From Robiginitalea sediminis (GTDB taxonomy: Bacteria > Bacteroidota > Bacteroidia > Flavobacteriales > Flavobacteriaceae): DNA of 64,000 bases. Location: positions 302,999-366,998 of the forward strand of contig NZ_NGNR01000004.1 in assembly GCF_002198115.1 (NCBI RefSeq), given 5' to 3'. Both the position numbers and the translations under genes were made by a program. A model generated the notes under the pieces. The model worked only from the letters and a program-made list of their open reading frames with translations. It was not told the origin of the DNA and made no database searches. This document shows, one piece after another, positions 26,817-34,982 of the stretch (its first letter is position 1; each line of letters begins with the position of its first letter).

Positions 26817-27512
26817 TCAGGGCATCCGGAAAATAAAGCCCTGCCCGTGAATGTTTTCTATTTTCAGATCCGGGTCCCCGGCCAGTAGTTTACGCAGGCG
26901 GGTCACAAAGACATTGAGGCTCTTGCGGTTGAAATAATCATTGCGCCCCCAGATCTTCTTCAGGATTTCGGAGTGGGTGCACAGCCGGTTGGCATGCTGC
27001 ACCAAAAAGGCCAGGACCTCGCTCTCCCTGTTGGTCAGTGATTGTACTTCCCCGTCCAGGACCAGTTCCTGGCGGGAGGCATCGAAATGGTACCTGCCTA
27101 CCTGAACAGGCGTGTCCGGGCGGGAAGCTGTCCGGGGTTCCAGGCGGGCCAGCAAGGTCTCGATACGCACAACCAGCTCCTCCTCGTCTATCGGCTTTTT
27201 GAGGTAATCCACCGCACCTACTGAGAACCCTTTCAGCACATCTATTTTCATGGACCGCGCCGTTAGGAAGATAAATGGCACCTCCGGGAAACGCTCATGG
27301 ATCTGCTGCCCGAGGGTAAACCCGTCCATCCCGGGCATCATCACATCGAGGATAAGCAGGTCAAAAGCCCGCGACTCCAACAGGGGCATTACCTGGGCGG
27401 CCTGCTGTTCCCACCGGATTGCAAACCCCTTCATCCCCAGGTATTCGCTCAGCAGGTAGCCGAGGGATGTATCATCTTCAACCAGCAAAATGTTATAGGC
27501 CTTGTGTTCCAT
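26817..27512 (-). CDS. OmpR/PhoB-type response regulator
   Basis: The 231-residue protein has a receiver domain (acidic pocket VEDD, phospho-acceptor D56 in LLILDVMMPGMDG, T84, K106) and a winged-helix DNA-binding domain from about 135, with NRESEVLAFLVQHANRLCTHSEILKKIWG and the recognition region VFVTRLRKLL. It resembles RprY-like regulators of Bacteroidota. Its ATG lies 20 bases inside the end of the histidine kinase gene, so the kinase is cotranscribed and almost surely cognate. It converges on the GH97 gene with only four bases between stops. Confidence 0.93.
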   Translation of the reverse strand: MEHKAYNILLVEDDTSLGYLLSEYLGMKGFAIRWEQQAAQVMPLLESRAFDLLILDVMMPGMDGFTLGQQIHERFPEVPFIFLTARSMKIDVLKGFSVGAVDYLKKPIDEEELVVRIETLLARLEPRTASRPDTPVQVGRYHFDASRQELVLDGEVQSLTNRESEVLAFLVQHANRLCTHSEILKKIWGRNDYFNRKSLNVFVTRLRKLLAGDPDLKIENIHGQGFIFRMP

Positions 27513-28779
27513 TCGGGTTTAAAGGTAATACAATGGTAAATTCCGTTCCGCTGCCCTGGGAGCTGGCGACCTGTATCTTGCCCTTGTGGCGGTCTACTAC
27601 GGTCTTCACATAGCTCAGCCCGAGGCCATACCCCCTCACATCCTGCCGGTCTCCTTTGCTGATGCGGTAGTATTTTCGAAATATCTTTTCCTGTTCTTCC
27701 AACGGAATGCCTGGCCCGTGGTCCTTTACCGCTACGGTCAGGTGTTTGGCACCTGATACAGCCTGTAGGGCTATAGCGCTCCCTTCCCCGTATTTCCGGG
27801 CATTGTCCAGGAGGTTATTTACGGCGTTCTCCAGGTGAAAGGCCGAGGCGCGGAGCGGGAATTCGCCCGGGTCAAGCCGATAGGAAAATGGGATATTCTC
27901 CAGGGCGCACCGGGTCTCAAACTGTAGGCATAACCCCTCCAGGATAGGCCTGAAATCAATGGGTGAAAGCGGTATGGTCGCCGAACCGCGCTCCAGACTA
28001 CCCAGTTCCAGGACCTGGTCGATATGGTCGGAAACCCTGGCAGTCTGTGTCAGGATCGTATCGGCCAAAGGCCGCTGTGCTTCCCCAACCTTCTCTCGCA
28101 GGATTTTGGCTGCCAGGCTTATGGAAAATACAGGGGTCCGCAATTCGTGGGTCAGGTTGTTGATGAATTCATGGGTGGTGGTAATGGTCCGCTGTTGCCA
28201 GTAAAATGTTCGAAGCACCCATAGTACGGCCACCACCAGGCCCGCCAGGAAGAGCAAACTGGGCAGCACCAGCCCGTTGAGCTGGAATAGGAAATACCGG
28301 TTCAGGCCCGGGAACTGCAATTGGAGGATAACCCGCTGGCCCAACTGGGCGGGAAGGTATCCGTGCAACTCCATGGGGTAGGAATAGGTGTCGGGCCGTG
28401 CGTTCCCGCTGGCCGCCGAGGCGAGGTAATAACTGCTGTCCCGGGTCATGAGCGCATAGGTAAATGCAGCGTCAATCTGGTTGTCGATCAGCGTCTCCCG
28501 GAGGAATTCCTCCATGAACTGTCGGGACGCATCCGTCATATGGTCCAGGCCGGTATTGAAACGCGTACTGTCCGCCTCAAGCGCGGACTCCAGCAAATAG
28601 GTGAGCTGGTTGCGCGAATAGAGCCCGGCGCGGATATCGGTGCCGGCTTCCGCAAGCTGCCGGCTGAACTGCAGACGCGCCAGGCTAAGGCCAATCGTGA
28701 GGTACCGGTATTGCACCACCGCCAAGCCGGCAATGGAAATCACAAACAAGCCAATAAACAGTAACCTCTTGCTTCGCAT
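27493..28779 (-). CDS. Membrane sensor histidine kinase
   Basis: The 428-residue protein has two membrane spans (about 6-25 and 170-190) around a roughly 145-residue periplasmic sensor domain. The kinase core has H211 in NNLTHELRTPVFS, the N-box NNLLDNARKYGEG, and G-boxes DHGPGIPLEEQE and GYGLGLSYVKTVV. It resembles RprX-type kinases. The sensor domain has no family I can name. It precedes its response regulator in the transcript and is divergent from an outer-membrane barrel gene, a hint about a possible target. Confidence 0.92.
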   Translation of the reverse strand: MRSKRLLFIGLFVISIAGLAVVQYRYLTIGLSLARLQFSRQLAEAGTDIRAGLYSRNQLTYLLESALEADSTRFNTGLDHMTDASRQFMEEFLRETLIDNQIDAAFTYALMTRDSSYYLASAASGNARPDTYSYPMELHGYLPAQLGQRVILQLQFPGLNRYFLFQLNGLVLPSLLFLAGLVVAVLWVLRTFYWQQRTITTTHEFINNLTHELRTPVFSISLAAKILREKVGEAQRPLADTILTQTARVSDHIDQVLELGSLERGSATIPLSPIDFRPILEGLCLQFETRCALENIPFSYRLDPGEFPLRASAFHLENAVNNLLDNARKYGEGSAIALQAVSGAKHLTVAVKDHGPGIPLEEQEKIFRKYYRISKGDRQDVRGYGLGLSYVKTVVDRHKGKIQVASSQGSGTEFTIVLPLNPNGTQGL

Positions 28780-28817
28780 CCTGGCAAAAATCGCAGATTT
28801 TCCGTACCGAAACCACC

Positions 28818-28859
28818 CGTTAACCGGACTTTACTCTTTTTAAGGATTCGTTAATCCTT
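28818..28859. promoter_or_regulatory. Candidate response-regulator operator: spaced repeats plus palindrome
   Basis: CGTTAACC at 28818-28825 recurs as CGTTAATCC at 28849-28857, 31 bases apart (about three helical turns). The second copy lies in a palindrome AAGGATT-CGTT-AATCCTT (28842-28859). It sits 40-80 bases upstream of the kinase start, a reasonable place for autoregulation, but no binding is shown. Confidence 0.3.
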
Positions 28860-28962
28860 TTAACCCCGGCATAACCCCCCGGTGCCCGTAGTACTCCTAC
28901 TTTAGGGGTCAGATAAAGGTAGCACTAATCTTCTCAGATCATACACTTAGTTTAATTCAAGG

Positions 28963-28998
28963 AAAATAAAGTTAGCCCGACAGCTAACTTTATTTTTT
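28963..28998 (+). terminator. Perfect 14-bp hairpin with U-tract upstream of the barrel gene
   Basis: AAAATAAAGTTAGC (28963-28976) and its exact complement (28983-28996) flank a six-base loop, and the right arm ends in a run of six T's on the rightward strand. It looks like an intrinsic terminator, yet the only gene upstream on this strand is far away, so it may end a short RNA or attenuate the 29053 gene. Confidence 0.6.
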
Positions 28999-29052
28999 GG
29001 CAGAAACCCGGAAGATCGCAGCCTCTTATCCCTAACTGAAACAGCAACTACC

Positions 29053-30189
29053 ATGAAATACACTTCCATCCTGAGGGGAGTGCTGCTTCTCTGTGGCATC
29101 CTCCTCGCAAACGCGGCACACGCACAAGGCTGTGTGGCCATCCGACACTTTTCTACCTGTTCCGGGGCAAACCCCCAGGCCAACGTCTTGCCCAAAGGCA
29201 GTTTAATCATCGGGGCCAACTACCGCTACTTCAAATCCTTCAGGCACTTCCGGGGCACGGAAGAGGAGCCGGACCGCGTAGCCAACCAGACGGAGGTGAT
29301 CAACCACTCCCATGCCTGGGACTTTACCGCGACCTATGCGCTTTCGGATCGCTGGTTCGCATCCCTGGTGGTTCCAACAGTCATAAACACCCGCTCCTCC
29401 CTTTACGAGCACGGGCGCGATGAGCGTAACACCACCTTCTCCAGGGGGCTTGCCGATGTCCGGTGGAACCTCGGGTACTGGCTCCAGGACCCGGCTGGCC
29501 TGCCCAAGGGCAATATTGCCGTGGCCCTGGGCATGAAACTCCCCACCGGCAATTACCAGGCTACCGATATCTTTTACAATGTTGGGGTAGAGGGCCGCCC
29601 CGAGGTACGGCCGGTAGACCAGTCCATTCAACCTGGCGACGGCGGGTTCGGGATTACGGCGGAACTCCAGTTCTACCGGGAGCTCAGTCCCTCCTGGTTC
29701 CTTTTCGGAGGGGGCTTCTACCTGTCCAACCCCAGGGAGACCAACGGGGTAAGGACCTTCAGGGAAACCCTCAGCCCTATCTTGGAAAACGAGGCCATCA
29801 TGTCCGTACCGGACCAGTTCTCCCTTCGCCTGGGGGTGAGCCATGTCCTCTCGGACGCGCTCTCTGCTTCCCTTGGAGCGCGTTATGACGGGGTACCCGT
29901 AGAGGATTTCATAGGAGGGAGCGACGGGTTTCGCAGGCCGGGTAACGTCCTGGCCATAGACCCGGGCGTTACTTATGCCTCCGGGCCCTTTGCTCTGAAT
30001 CTGAGTGTTCCGGTGGCCGTTCGACGCGAACGCCCCCAGAGCTTAACCGACCTGGAAACCGAACGCCTCACCGGGAACCCGCGCAACGGGGATGCCGCCT
30101 TTGCCGATTACGTCATCAACCTTGGGGTCGTTTACCGCTTTTCCCCATCGAAGGTCGCGCTGTCGAAAGAATTACAAGAGGCTTTTTAA
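29053..30189 (+). CDS. Outer-membrane beta-barrel protein (transporter-like)
   Basis: The 378-residue protein has a signal peptide cleaved after AAHA (residues 1-24), then a short segment with two cysteines, GCVAIRHFSTCSG, and a series of amphipathic beta strands with aromatic girdles such as YRYFKSFRHF, WDFTATYALSDRWFASL and VINLGVVYRFSP. This is the pattern of an outer-membrane barrel akin to the MetA phenol-degradation/transporter family. The two N-terminal cysteines could form a disulphide or bind a metal. The substrate is unknown. It is divergent from the two-component genes, which may regulate it. Confidence 0.7.
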   Translation: MKYTSILRGVLLLCGILLANAAHAQGCVAIRHFSTCSGANPQANVLPKGSLIIGANYRYFKSFRHFRGTEEEPDRVANQTEVINHSHAWDFTATYALSDRWFASLVVPTVINTRSSLYEHGRDERNTTFSRGLADVRWNLGYWLQDPAGLPKGNIAVALGMKLPTGNYQATDIFYNVGVEGRPEVRPVDQSIQPGDGGFGITAELQFYRELSPSWFLFGGGFYLSNPRETNGVRTFRETLSPILENEAIMSVPDQFSLRLGVSHVLSDALSASLGARYDGVPVEDFIGGSDGFRRPGNVLAIDPGVTYASGPFALNLSVPVAVRRERPQSLTDLETERLTGNPRNGDAAFADYVINLGVVYRFSPSKVALSKELQEAF

Positions 30190-30201
30190 GGAACCGGCTG
30201 G

Positions 30202-32832
30202 CTATTGAAGGCTGGCCAGACTCTTTTCCAGGGTTTCAATCTTGGAAACGGCGTCGGCCGCCTTCTTCCGTTCCAGGGCCACAACCTGTTCCGGGGCGTT
30301 GTTCACAAAGCGTTCGTTGGAGAGCTTCTTTTCCACGGAGGCGAGGAACCCCCGGGTGTATTCCAGTTCTTCCCTGAGCTTTTGGATTTCGGCCTCCAGG
30401 TCTACGGACCCGGCGAGGGGGATGAAATACTCATTGCTGCCCACCCTAAATGAGAGCGCACTCTCCGGCGCCTCCTTCGAATAGGTAATTTCCGGGGCAT
30501 TGGAGAGTTTGGATATAATCGGGTCCCATTGGCGATCCAGCCCCGATTCGTCTCTAACTGAAAGGGAAACCGCATCCCGGAAGGGGATGTTCTTGTCCTT
30601 GCGAATGGTTCGGATCCCGGAAACGACCTCCCGGGTGGTATCGAATCCTTCCAGGACTTCGGCGTCGTAACCGGCCACCTTGGGCCAGGGGGCCACAATA
30701 AGGGCCTGCTCAGGGGTGCGGGGGCGGATATGCTGCCAGACTTCCTCGGTAAGGAAGGGCATAAAGGGGTGGAGCAGCTTGAGGTTCTCCTCAAAGAGCC
30801 CGATCACCGCATCGTAGGTTTTCCGGTCCACGGGGCTCCCGTAGGCAGGCTTGGCGATCTCCAGCAGCCAGGAACAGAAATCGTCCCAGATCAGGCGGTA
30901 GGTCGCCATAAGGGCATCCGAAATCCGGTACTTGGTATAATGGTCTTCGATTTCCACGAGGGTTTTGGCAAGGCGATTCTGATACCATTTGATGCCGAGG
31001 GCTGCTGTCTGTGGCTGGTCGATATCGGCCACCTCCCAACCCTGAACCAGGCGGAAGGCATTCCAGATCTTATTGGCAAAATTTTTCCCCTGTTGGCATA
31101 GGCCTTCATCAAAAAGCAGGTCATTCCCGGCAGCTGCGCTTAAAAGCAGGCCCACCCGGACGCCATCGGCCCCGTAGGTCTCTATCAATTTGAGGGCATC
31201 CGGGGAATTCCCCAGGCTCTTGGACATTTTCCGGCGCTGGGCATCGCGAACCAGGCCTGTCAGATACACCGTGCGGAAAGGCCGCTCCCCCCGGAAGGCG
31301 TAACCGGCCATAATCATCCGTGCCACCCAGAAAAACAGGATATCCGGTGCGGTCACCAGATCCGTGGTGGGGTAATAGTATTTTACTTCCTCGTTATCGG
31401 GGTCCAGGATACCGCCAAAAACACTTATGGGCCACAGCCACGATGAGAACCACGTATCCAGTACGTCTTCATCCTGGCGCAGGTCGGTGAGTTCCAGCTT
31501 GGGGTTCCCGGATTGGGCCCTCGCCTTTTCCAGGGCAGCCTCGGCCGTTTCGGCTACTGCAAAATCGTCCTTACCCGGGCCGTAGTAATATGCCGGGATG
31601 CGTTGCCCCCACCAGAGTTGCCGGGAAATATTCCAATCCCGGATATTCTCCATCCAATGCCGGTAGGTATTGTCGAATTTGGAAGGCACCAACTGTACCT
31701 CCCCGGAGTCCAGCACCGCTTCCAAAGCCGGGCGGGCCAGATCCTCCATCCGCAAAAACCACTGGTCGGACAGGCGGGGCTCTATAACGGCACGGGTGCG
31801 CTCGGAGGTTCCCACGTTGTTGGTATAGGGCTCCTTCTTTACCAGATATCCCTTCTCCTCCAGTTCCTTCACAATGGCCTTCCGGGCCTCAAAGCGATCC
31901 TGGCCCTCATAATGCAGGCCGTTGGCATTCAGGGTGGCGTCGGGGTTAAAGATGTCTACAATGTCCAGGCCGTGTTTCACGCCCAACTCGTAGTCGTTGA
32001 TGTCGTGGGCCGGGGTTATTTTAAGGCATCCCGTCCCGAATTCCATGGTGACGTAGGGGTCCGGGATTACCGGCACCACGCGGTCACAGATAGGCACCCT
32101 GACCTTTTTGCCGTGGAGGTGGAAATACCGCTCATCTTCGGGGTGGACGCACACGGCCGTATCCCCGAGGAGGGTCTCCGGGCGCGTGGTGGCAATGGTC
32201 ACGGTCTCACCGGTGCCCTCCACCGGGTAGGCAATATGGTAGAGGAAGCCCTGGCGCTCCTCGTAAATCACTTCCTCGTCGGACAGGGTGGTACGGGCCT
32301 CAGGGTCCCAATTCACCATGCGGTACCCCCGGTAAATCTGGCCCTTCTCGAAAAGCTCCACGAAGACCTTGATCACCGAGGCCTCCATATCCGGGTCCAT
32401 GGTGAACTTGGTGCGGTCCCAGTCGCAGGAACAGCCGAGTTTTTTCAATTGCTGCAGGATTACCCCCCCGTATTTATGAGTCCAGTCCCAGGCGTGCTCC
32501 AGGAAGTCTTCCCTGCTGATGGAATCCTTGGGGATGCCCTCCTCCTTGAGTTTGGCCACCACCTTGGCTTCTGTGGCAATGGAGGCGTGGTCCGTCCCCG
32601 GGACCCAGCAGGCATTCTTCCCCTGCATCCGTGCCCTTCGGATCAGCACATCCTGTAGGGTGTTGTTCAGCATATGGCCCATGTGCAGGACCCCGGTGAC
32701 GTTGGGCGGGGGAATCACGATGGTATACGGTTCCCTTTCGTCGGGTTGGGAATGGAAATACCCGTGCTGCATCCAGTAGTCATACCACTGATTTTCAACG
32801 CGGTTAGGCTCGTATTTGGAAGGGATATCCAT
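30202..32832 (-). CDS. valS: Valyl-tRNA synthetase
   Basis: This 876-residue class I synthetase charges tRNA-Val. It has the HIGH-type motif HMGH at 50-53, the long CP1 editing domain, the KMSKS motif near 535, a tRNA-binding helical domain and a C-terminal coiled coil (about 810-876, LEAEIQKLREELEYT) that is typical of ValRS. The ATG at 32832 is chosen since the 16-residue extension to 32880 uses a non-ATG start and falls in a leader hairpin region. It is divergent from the DUF1573 gene. Confidence 0.97.
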   Translation of the reverse strand: MDIPSKYEPNRVENQWYDYWMQHGYFHSQPDEREPYTIVIPPPNVTGVLHMGHMLNNTLQDVLIRRARMQGKNACWVPGTDHASIATEAKVVAKLKEEGIPKDSISREDFLEHAWDWTHKYGGVILQQLKKLGCSCDWDRTKFTMDPDMEASVIKVFVELFEKGQIYRGYRMVNWDPEARTTLSDEEVIYEERQGFLYHIAYPVEGTGETVTIATTRPETLLGDTAVCVHPEDERYFHLHGKKVRVPICDRVVPVIPDPYVTMEFGTGCLKITPAHDINDYELGVKHGLDIVDIFNPDATLNANGLHYEGQDRFEARKAIVKELEEKGYLVKKEPYTNNVGTSERTRAVIEPRLSDQWFLRMEDLARPALEAVLDSGEVQLVPSKFDNTYRHWMENIRDWNISRQLWWGQRIPAYYYGPGKDDFAVAETAEAALEKARAQSGNPKLELTDLRQDEDVLDTWFSSWLWPISVFGGILDPDNEEVKYYYPTTDLVTAPDILFFWVARMIMAGYAFRGERPFRTVYLTGLVRDAQRRKMSKSLGNSPDALKLIETYGADGVRVGLLLSAAAGNDLLFDEGLCQQGKNFANKIWNAFRLVQGWEVADIDQPQTAALGIKWYQNRLAKTLVEIEDHYTKYRISDALMATYRLIWDDFCSWLLEIAKPAYGSPVDRKTYDAVIGLFEENLKLLHPFMPFLTEEVWQHIRPRTPEQALIVAPWPKVAGYDAEVLEGFDTTREVVSGIRTIRKDKNIPFRDAVSLSVRDESGLDRQWDPIISKLSNAPEITYSKEAPESALSFRVGSNEYFIPLAGSVDLEAEIQKLREELEYTRGFLASVEKKLSNERFVNNAPEQVVALERKKAADAVSKIETLEKSLASLQ

Positions 32833-32883
32833 TATTTGGTACGGTTTTTGGACCAGTGAACCGGCGCTTTTGGAAAGCAAAGC

Positions 32884-32907
32884 GGGCCCAAATGTTAAAT
32901 TGGGCCC
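32884..32907 (-). promoter_or_regulatory. Hairpin in the valS leader
   Basis: GGGCCCAA and TTGGGCCC form an eight-base stem with an eight-base loop inside the predicted valS leader, about 50 bases before the start codon. There is no U-tract after it. It may protect the transcript or regulate translation. Confidence 0.45.
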
Positions 32908-32942
32908 GGCACGCCTGAAAAAGCACCGTGTGTAATACGAAA

Positions 32943-32971
32943 CAAAAATAAGTAACGTTAGTAGATAACAA
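32943..32971 (-). promoter_or_regulatory. Promoter of valS
   Basis: On the leftward strand TTG (32971-32969) is followed after 18 bases by TATTTTTG (32950-32943), a perfect -7 match. It implies a leader of about 105 bases. Confidence 0.6.
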
Positions 32972-32978
32972 AAGAATT

Positions 32979-33009
32979 TTGGATGTTCATGCCGCTTTGG
33001 CTACATTTG
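32979..33009 (+). promoter_or_regulatory. Promoter of the DUF1573 gene
   Basis: TTG at 32979-32981, then 20 bases, then TACATTTG at 33002-33009: an exact fit to the Bacteroidota consensus, ending 23 bases before the ATG. It stands back to back with the valS promoter, with seven bases between the two -33 elements. Confidence 0.75.
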
Positions 33010-33032
33010 AGGTTCACCCAAACCTTTTTACT

Positions 33033-33422
33033 ATGAGGAAAATAGTTTTACTATTCTTTGTCGGCCTGCTTTCTTACGGGGTTTCTGCCCAGGAGAAAAT
33101 GGCGAAAATCGAATTCAAGACGGAAACCTTGGATTACGGTGACATCGCCAAAGGCAGCGACGGGGTACGCGTCTTTGAATTCACCAATACCGGGACTGCC
33201 CCCCTGGTGATCAGCAAGGTAAGTTCCAGCTGCGGCTGTACTATACCCAAGAAACCCGAAGCGCCTATCATGCCGGGCGATAGCGGTGAGATCCAGGTCA
33301 AATACGACACCAACAGGGTGGGACCCATCCGCAAGGCAATCACCGTGATTTCCAATGCAGATACCCCTACCAAAATCCTGAAAATCAAAGGAACGGTAAA
33401 AGACAGTCAGGGCACGGAATAA
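33033..33422 (+). CDS. DUF1573 domain secreted protein
   Basis: The 129-residue protein has a signal peptide (MRKIVLLFFVGLLSYGVSAQ) and one DUF1573 domain, an immunoglobulin-like fold with the signature VFEFTNTGTAPLVI followed by SSSCGCTIPKKP. Family members are abundant in Bacteroidota, are exported, and have no settled function; the CGC motif may form a disulphide. The ATG at 33033 is supported by the strong promoter just upstream. A bidirectional terminator separates it from the retropepsin-PDZ gene. Confidence 0.88.
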   Translation: MRKIVLLFFVGLLSYGVSAQEKMAKIEFKTETLDYGDIAKGSDGVRVFEFTNTGTAPLVISKVSSSCGCTIPKKPEAPIMPGDSGEIQVKYDTNRVGPIRKAITVISNADTPTKILKIKGTVKDSQGTE

Positions 33423-33440
33423 CCCTGAGTTTCATAAGAA

Positions 33441-33472
33441 AAAATCCCCGGCTCTGACCGGGGATTTTTTTT
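33441..33472. terminator. Bidirectional terminator
   Basis: AAAATCCCCGG and CCGGGGATTTT form an 11-base stem around CTCTGA, with T-tracts on both strands. It lies between two convergent genes. Confidence 0.85.
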
Positions 33473-34811
33473 ATTCAAAAAGGTCTTTCAGCACAAAACT
33501 GAAAAGCAGGTTGCGGTTGTATCGCTCTATGAGGAGTTTGACCCGCTTGCCTTCCCTTTCGTTGATCATCTTAACGATTTCCTGGAGTTTATACTCGTGG
33601 ATGCGCTTGCCGTTCACCGCCAGGATCACATCCCCTTCCCGAAGGCCCACCTCGTCTGCCGGGCTTCCGGCCCGAATGGCCGAAACCACTATTTCAGGCA
33701 CCAGACTCACCCGCGTCTGGCCATCCAGCATAATATGGACGTTGCCAAAGGGGTCGCTGTCCTGCATGACCACCCCCCGGGAATCGGAAATGCGCTCTGC
33801 GATATACCGCACCCCGGCATGTTCTATTTCGATCCCCGCCATGTTGAAATGGAAGGGGGCATCGAAATGGGCATTCCTGCTTAGGGTGACCTCCCCCTGC
33901 GGGTAATTGAAAACCATATTAAAGCGTTTGAGCACCTCCCCGCCCAGGCTGCCGTTGCGGTCGCCGAGTTGGAGCGACTGGAAGGATTCCATATAGGGAA
34001 ATGCCGCCTTGGCATCCTTTAGGACATAGTCTCCCAGGCGGATCTGTTTGATCTTTGTCCGTTTGCCGTAAATGGTACCGCTGAGGCCCTTACCCAGGAA
34101 ATCCTCATAGTTCTTATGGGGGATCTCAAGGCCCTTTTCGGTACCCGGGAAGAGCCAGACTGCATCGCTGCTGCCCGTATCCACCAGGAGTTTTACCGGA
34201 ATCTCACCCTGCTCTGAAACCACGACACTGCCCTTGAGGTAAGCCTTACTGCCCTTGACCTCCAGGGGGAGGGTCACTTCCCTGCTCCTGGGTTTGGACG
34301 TATAGTATTGTGGATTGTGGAACCTTAAAAACTTCCTGCCATAGTTGACCTCCACCACCAGGTCGCGGAACAGGTCATACCCGATAATCCCATGGATGGG
34401 CACTCCCAGGGCCGGGGAAAAGTTCATCTCCTTGTCCAGGACCACATACAGGGGTTGGCTGGGGTTCAACATCCCGCCTATTTTAAAGGTATTCCCCACC
34501 GAGGCCAGCGCCTCGATCGGGTCTCCTGCGCCCAGGCCCTGGATGCTGATACGACTCACATTTTTGAGTTCGATGGAATCCTGGTCTGCCAGGTTGAAGA
34601 GGATGGGCTTGCTCACCCCGGAGTCCAGAATGAAACTCAGGGGGGTCCCGTTAACCTCCACGGGGATTACCATCAGGTTGTTGACCAGCTCAAAATGGAT
34701 TTTGGGCGACCGCTTGCTCCCTCCGGGCAGGGCATAGTATTGGGCCTGCAGGCCAAGGGCGGCCAGCAGCAGCAAAAGGGTTAACGCAACAGGTAAACGG
34801 CGGCTTTTCAT
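33471..34811 (-). CDS. Secreted retropepsin-like aspartyl protease with PDZ domain
   Basis: The 446-residue protein has a signal peptide ending near LGLQAQ, two retropepsin-like halves with FILDSGVSK (about 55-63) and LLVDTGSSDAVW (about 200-211), each giving one catalytic aspartate, and a C-terminal PDZ domain (about 350-440) with AGSPADEVGLREGDVILAVNG. The two half-sites could build a pepsin-like active site. It would act in the periplasm, with the PDZ domain recognising C-termini. The ATG at 34811 is used; a TTG at 34838 lies in the promoter area. The family occurs widely in flavobacteria without known substrate. Confidence 0.85.
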   Translation of the reverse strand: MKSRRLPVALTLLLLLAALGLQAQYYALPGGSKRSPKIHFELVNNLMVIPVEVNGTPLSFILDSGVSKPILFNLADQDSIELKNVSRISIQGLGAGDPIEALASVGNTFKIGGMLNPSQPLYVVLDKEMNFSPALGVPIHGIIGYDLFRDLVVEVNYGRKFLRFHNPQYYTSKPRSREVTLPLEVKGSKAYLKGSVVVSEQGEIPVKLLVDTGSSDAVWLFPGTEKGLEIPHKNYEDFLGKGLSGTIYGKRTKIKQIRLGDYVLKDAKAAFPYMESFQSLQLGDRNGSLGGEVLKRFNMVFNYPQGEVTLSRNAHFDAPFHFNMAGIEIEHAGVRYIAERISDSRGVVMQDSDPFGNVHIMLDGQTRVSLVPEIVVSAIRAGSPADEVGLREGDVILAVNGKRIHEYKLQEIVKMINEREGKRVKLLIERYNRNLLFSFVLKDLFE

Positions 34812-34934
34812 ACCCGGAAAGACACTGGTTTTCTTCAAGGTACGTTTTTTTAGGCTTCAGCTGGTTTTTTTAACATTCCCTTTAGGGGTATAGGCCCCTG
34901 CTGATCAACCCGTTAGGAACCGAACCGAAAAAGG

Positions 34935-34965
34935 TTGCGCGGACCGGGAGTATTTCTCATTTTTG
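34935..34965 (+). promoter_or_regulatory. Promoter of the aminotransferase-murB operon
   Basis: TTG at 34935-34937, 20 bases, then CATTTTTG at 34958-34965, one mismatch from TAnnTTTG, ending 17 bases before the ATG. Confidence 0.6.
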
Positions 34966-34982
34966 TGAAATAAACCCAGAGA

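Noticed and set aside
28963..28998. Idea that the hairpin terminates the histidine kinase gene
   Set aside because: The kinase is transcribed leftward away from it, so it cannot be that gene's terminator.
31513..32658. 381-codon open frame antisense to valS
   Set aside because: ValS motifs are complete and correctly spaced, and the antisense product is low in complexity.
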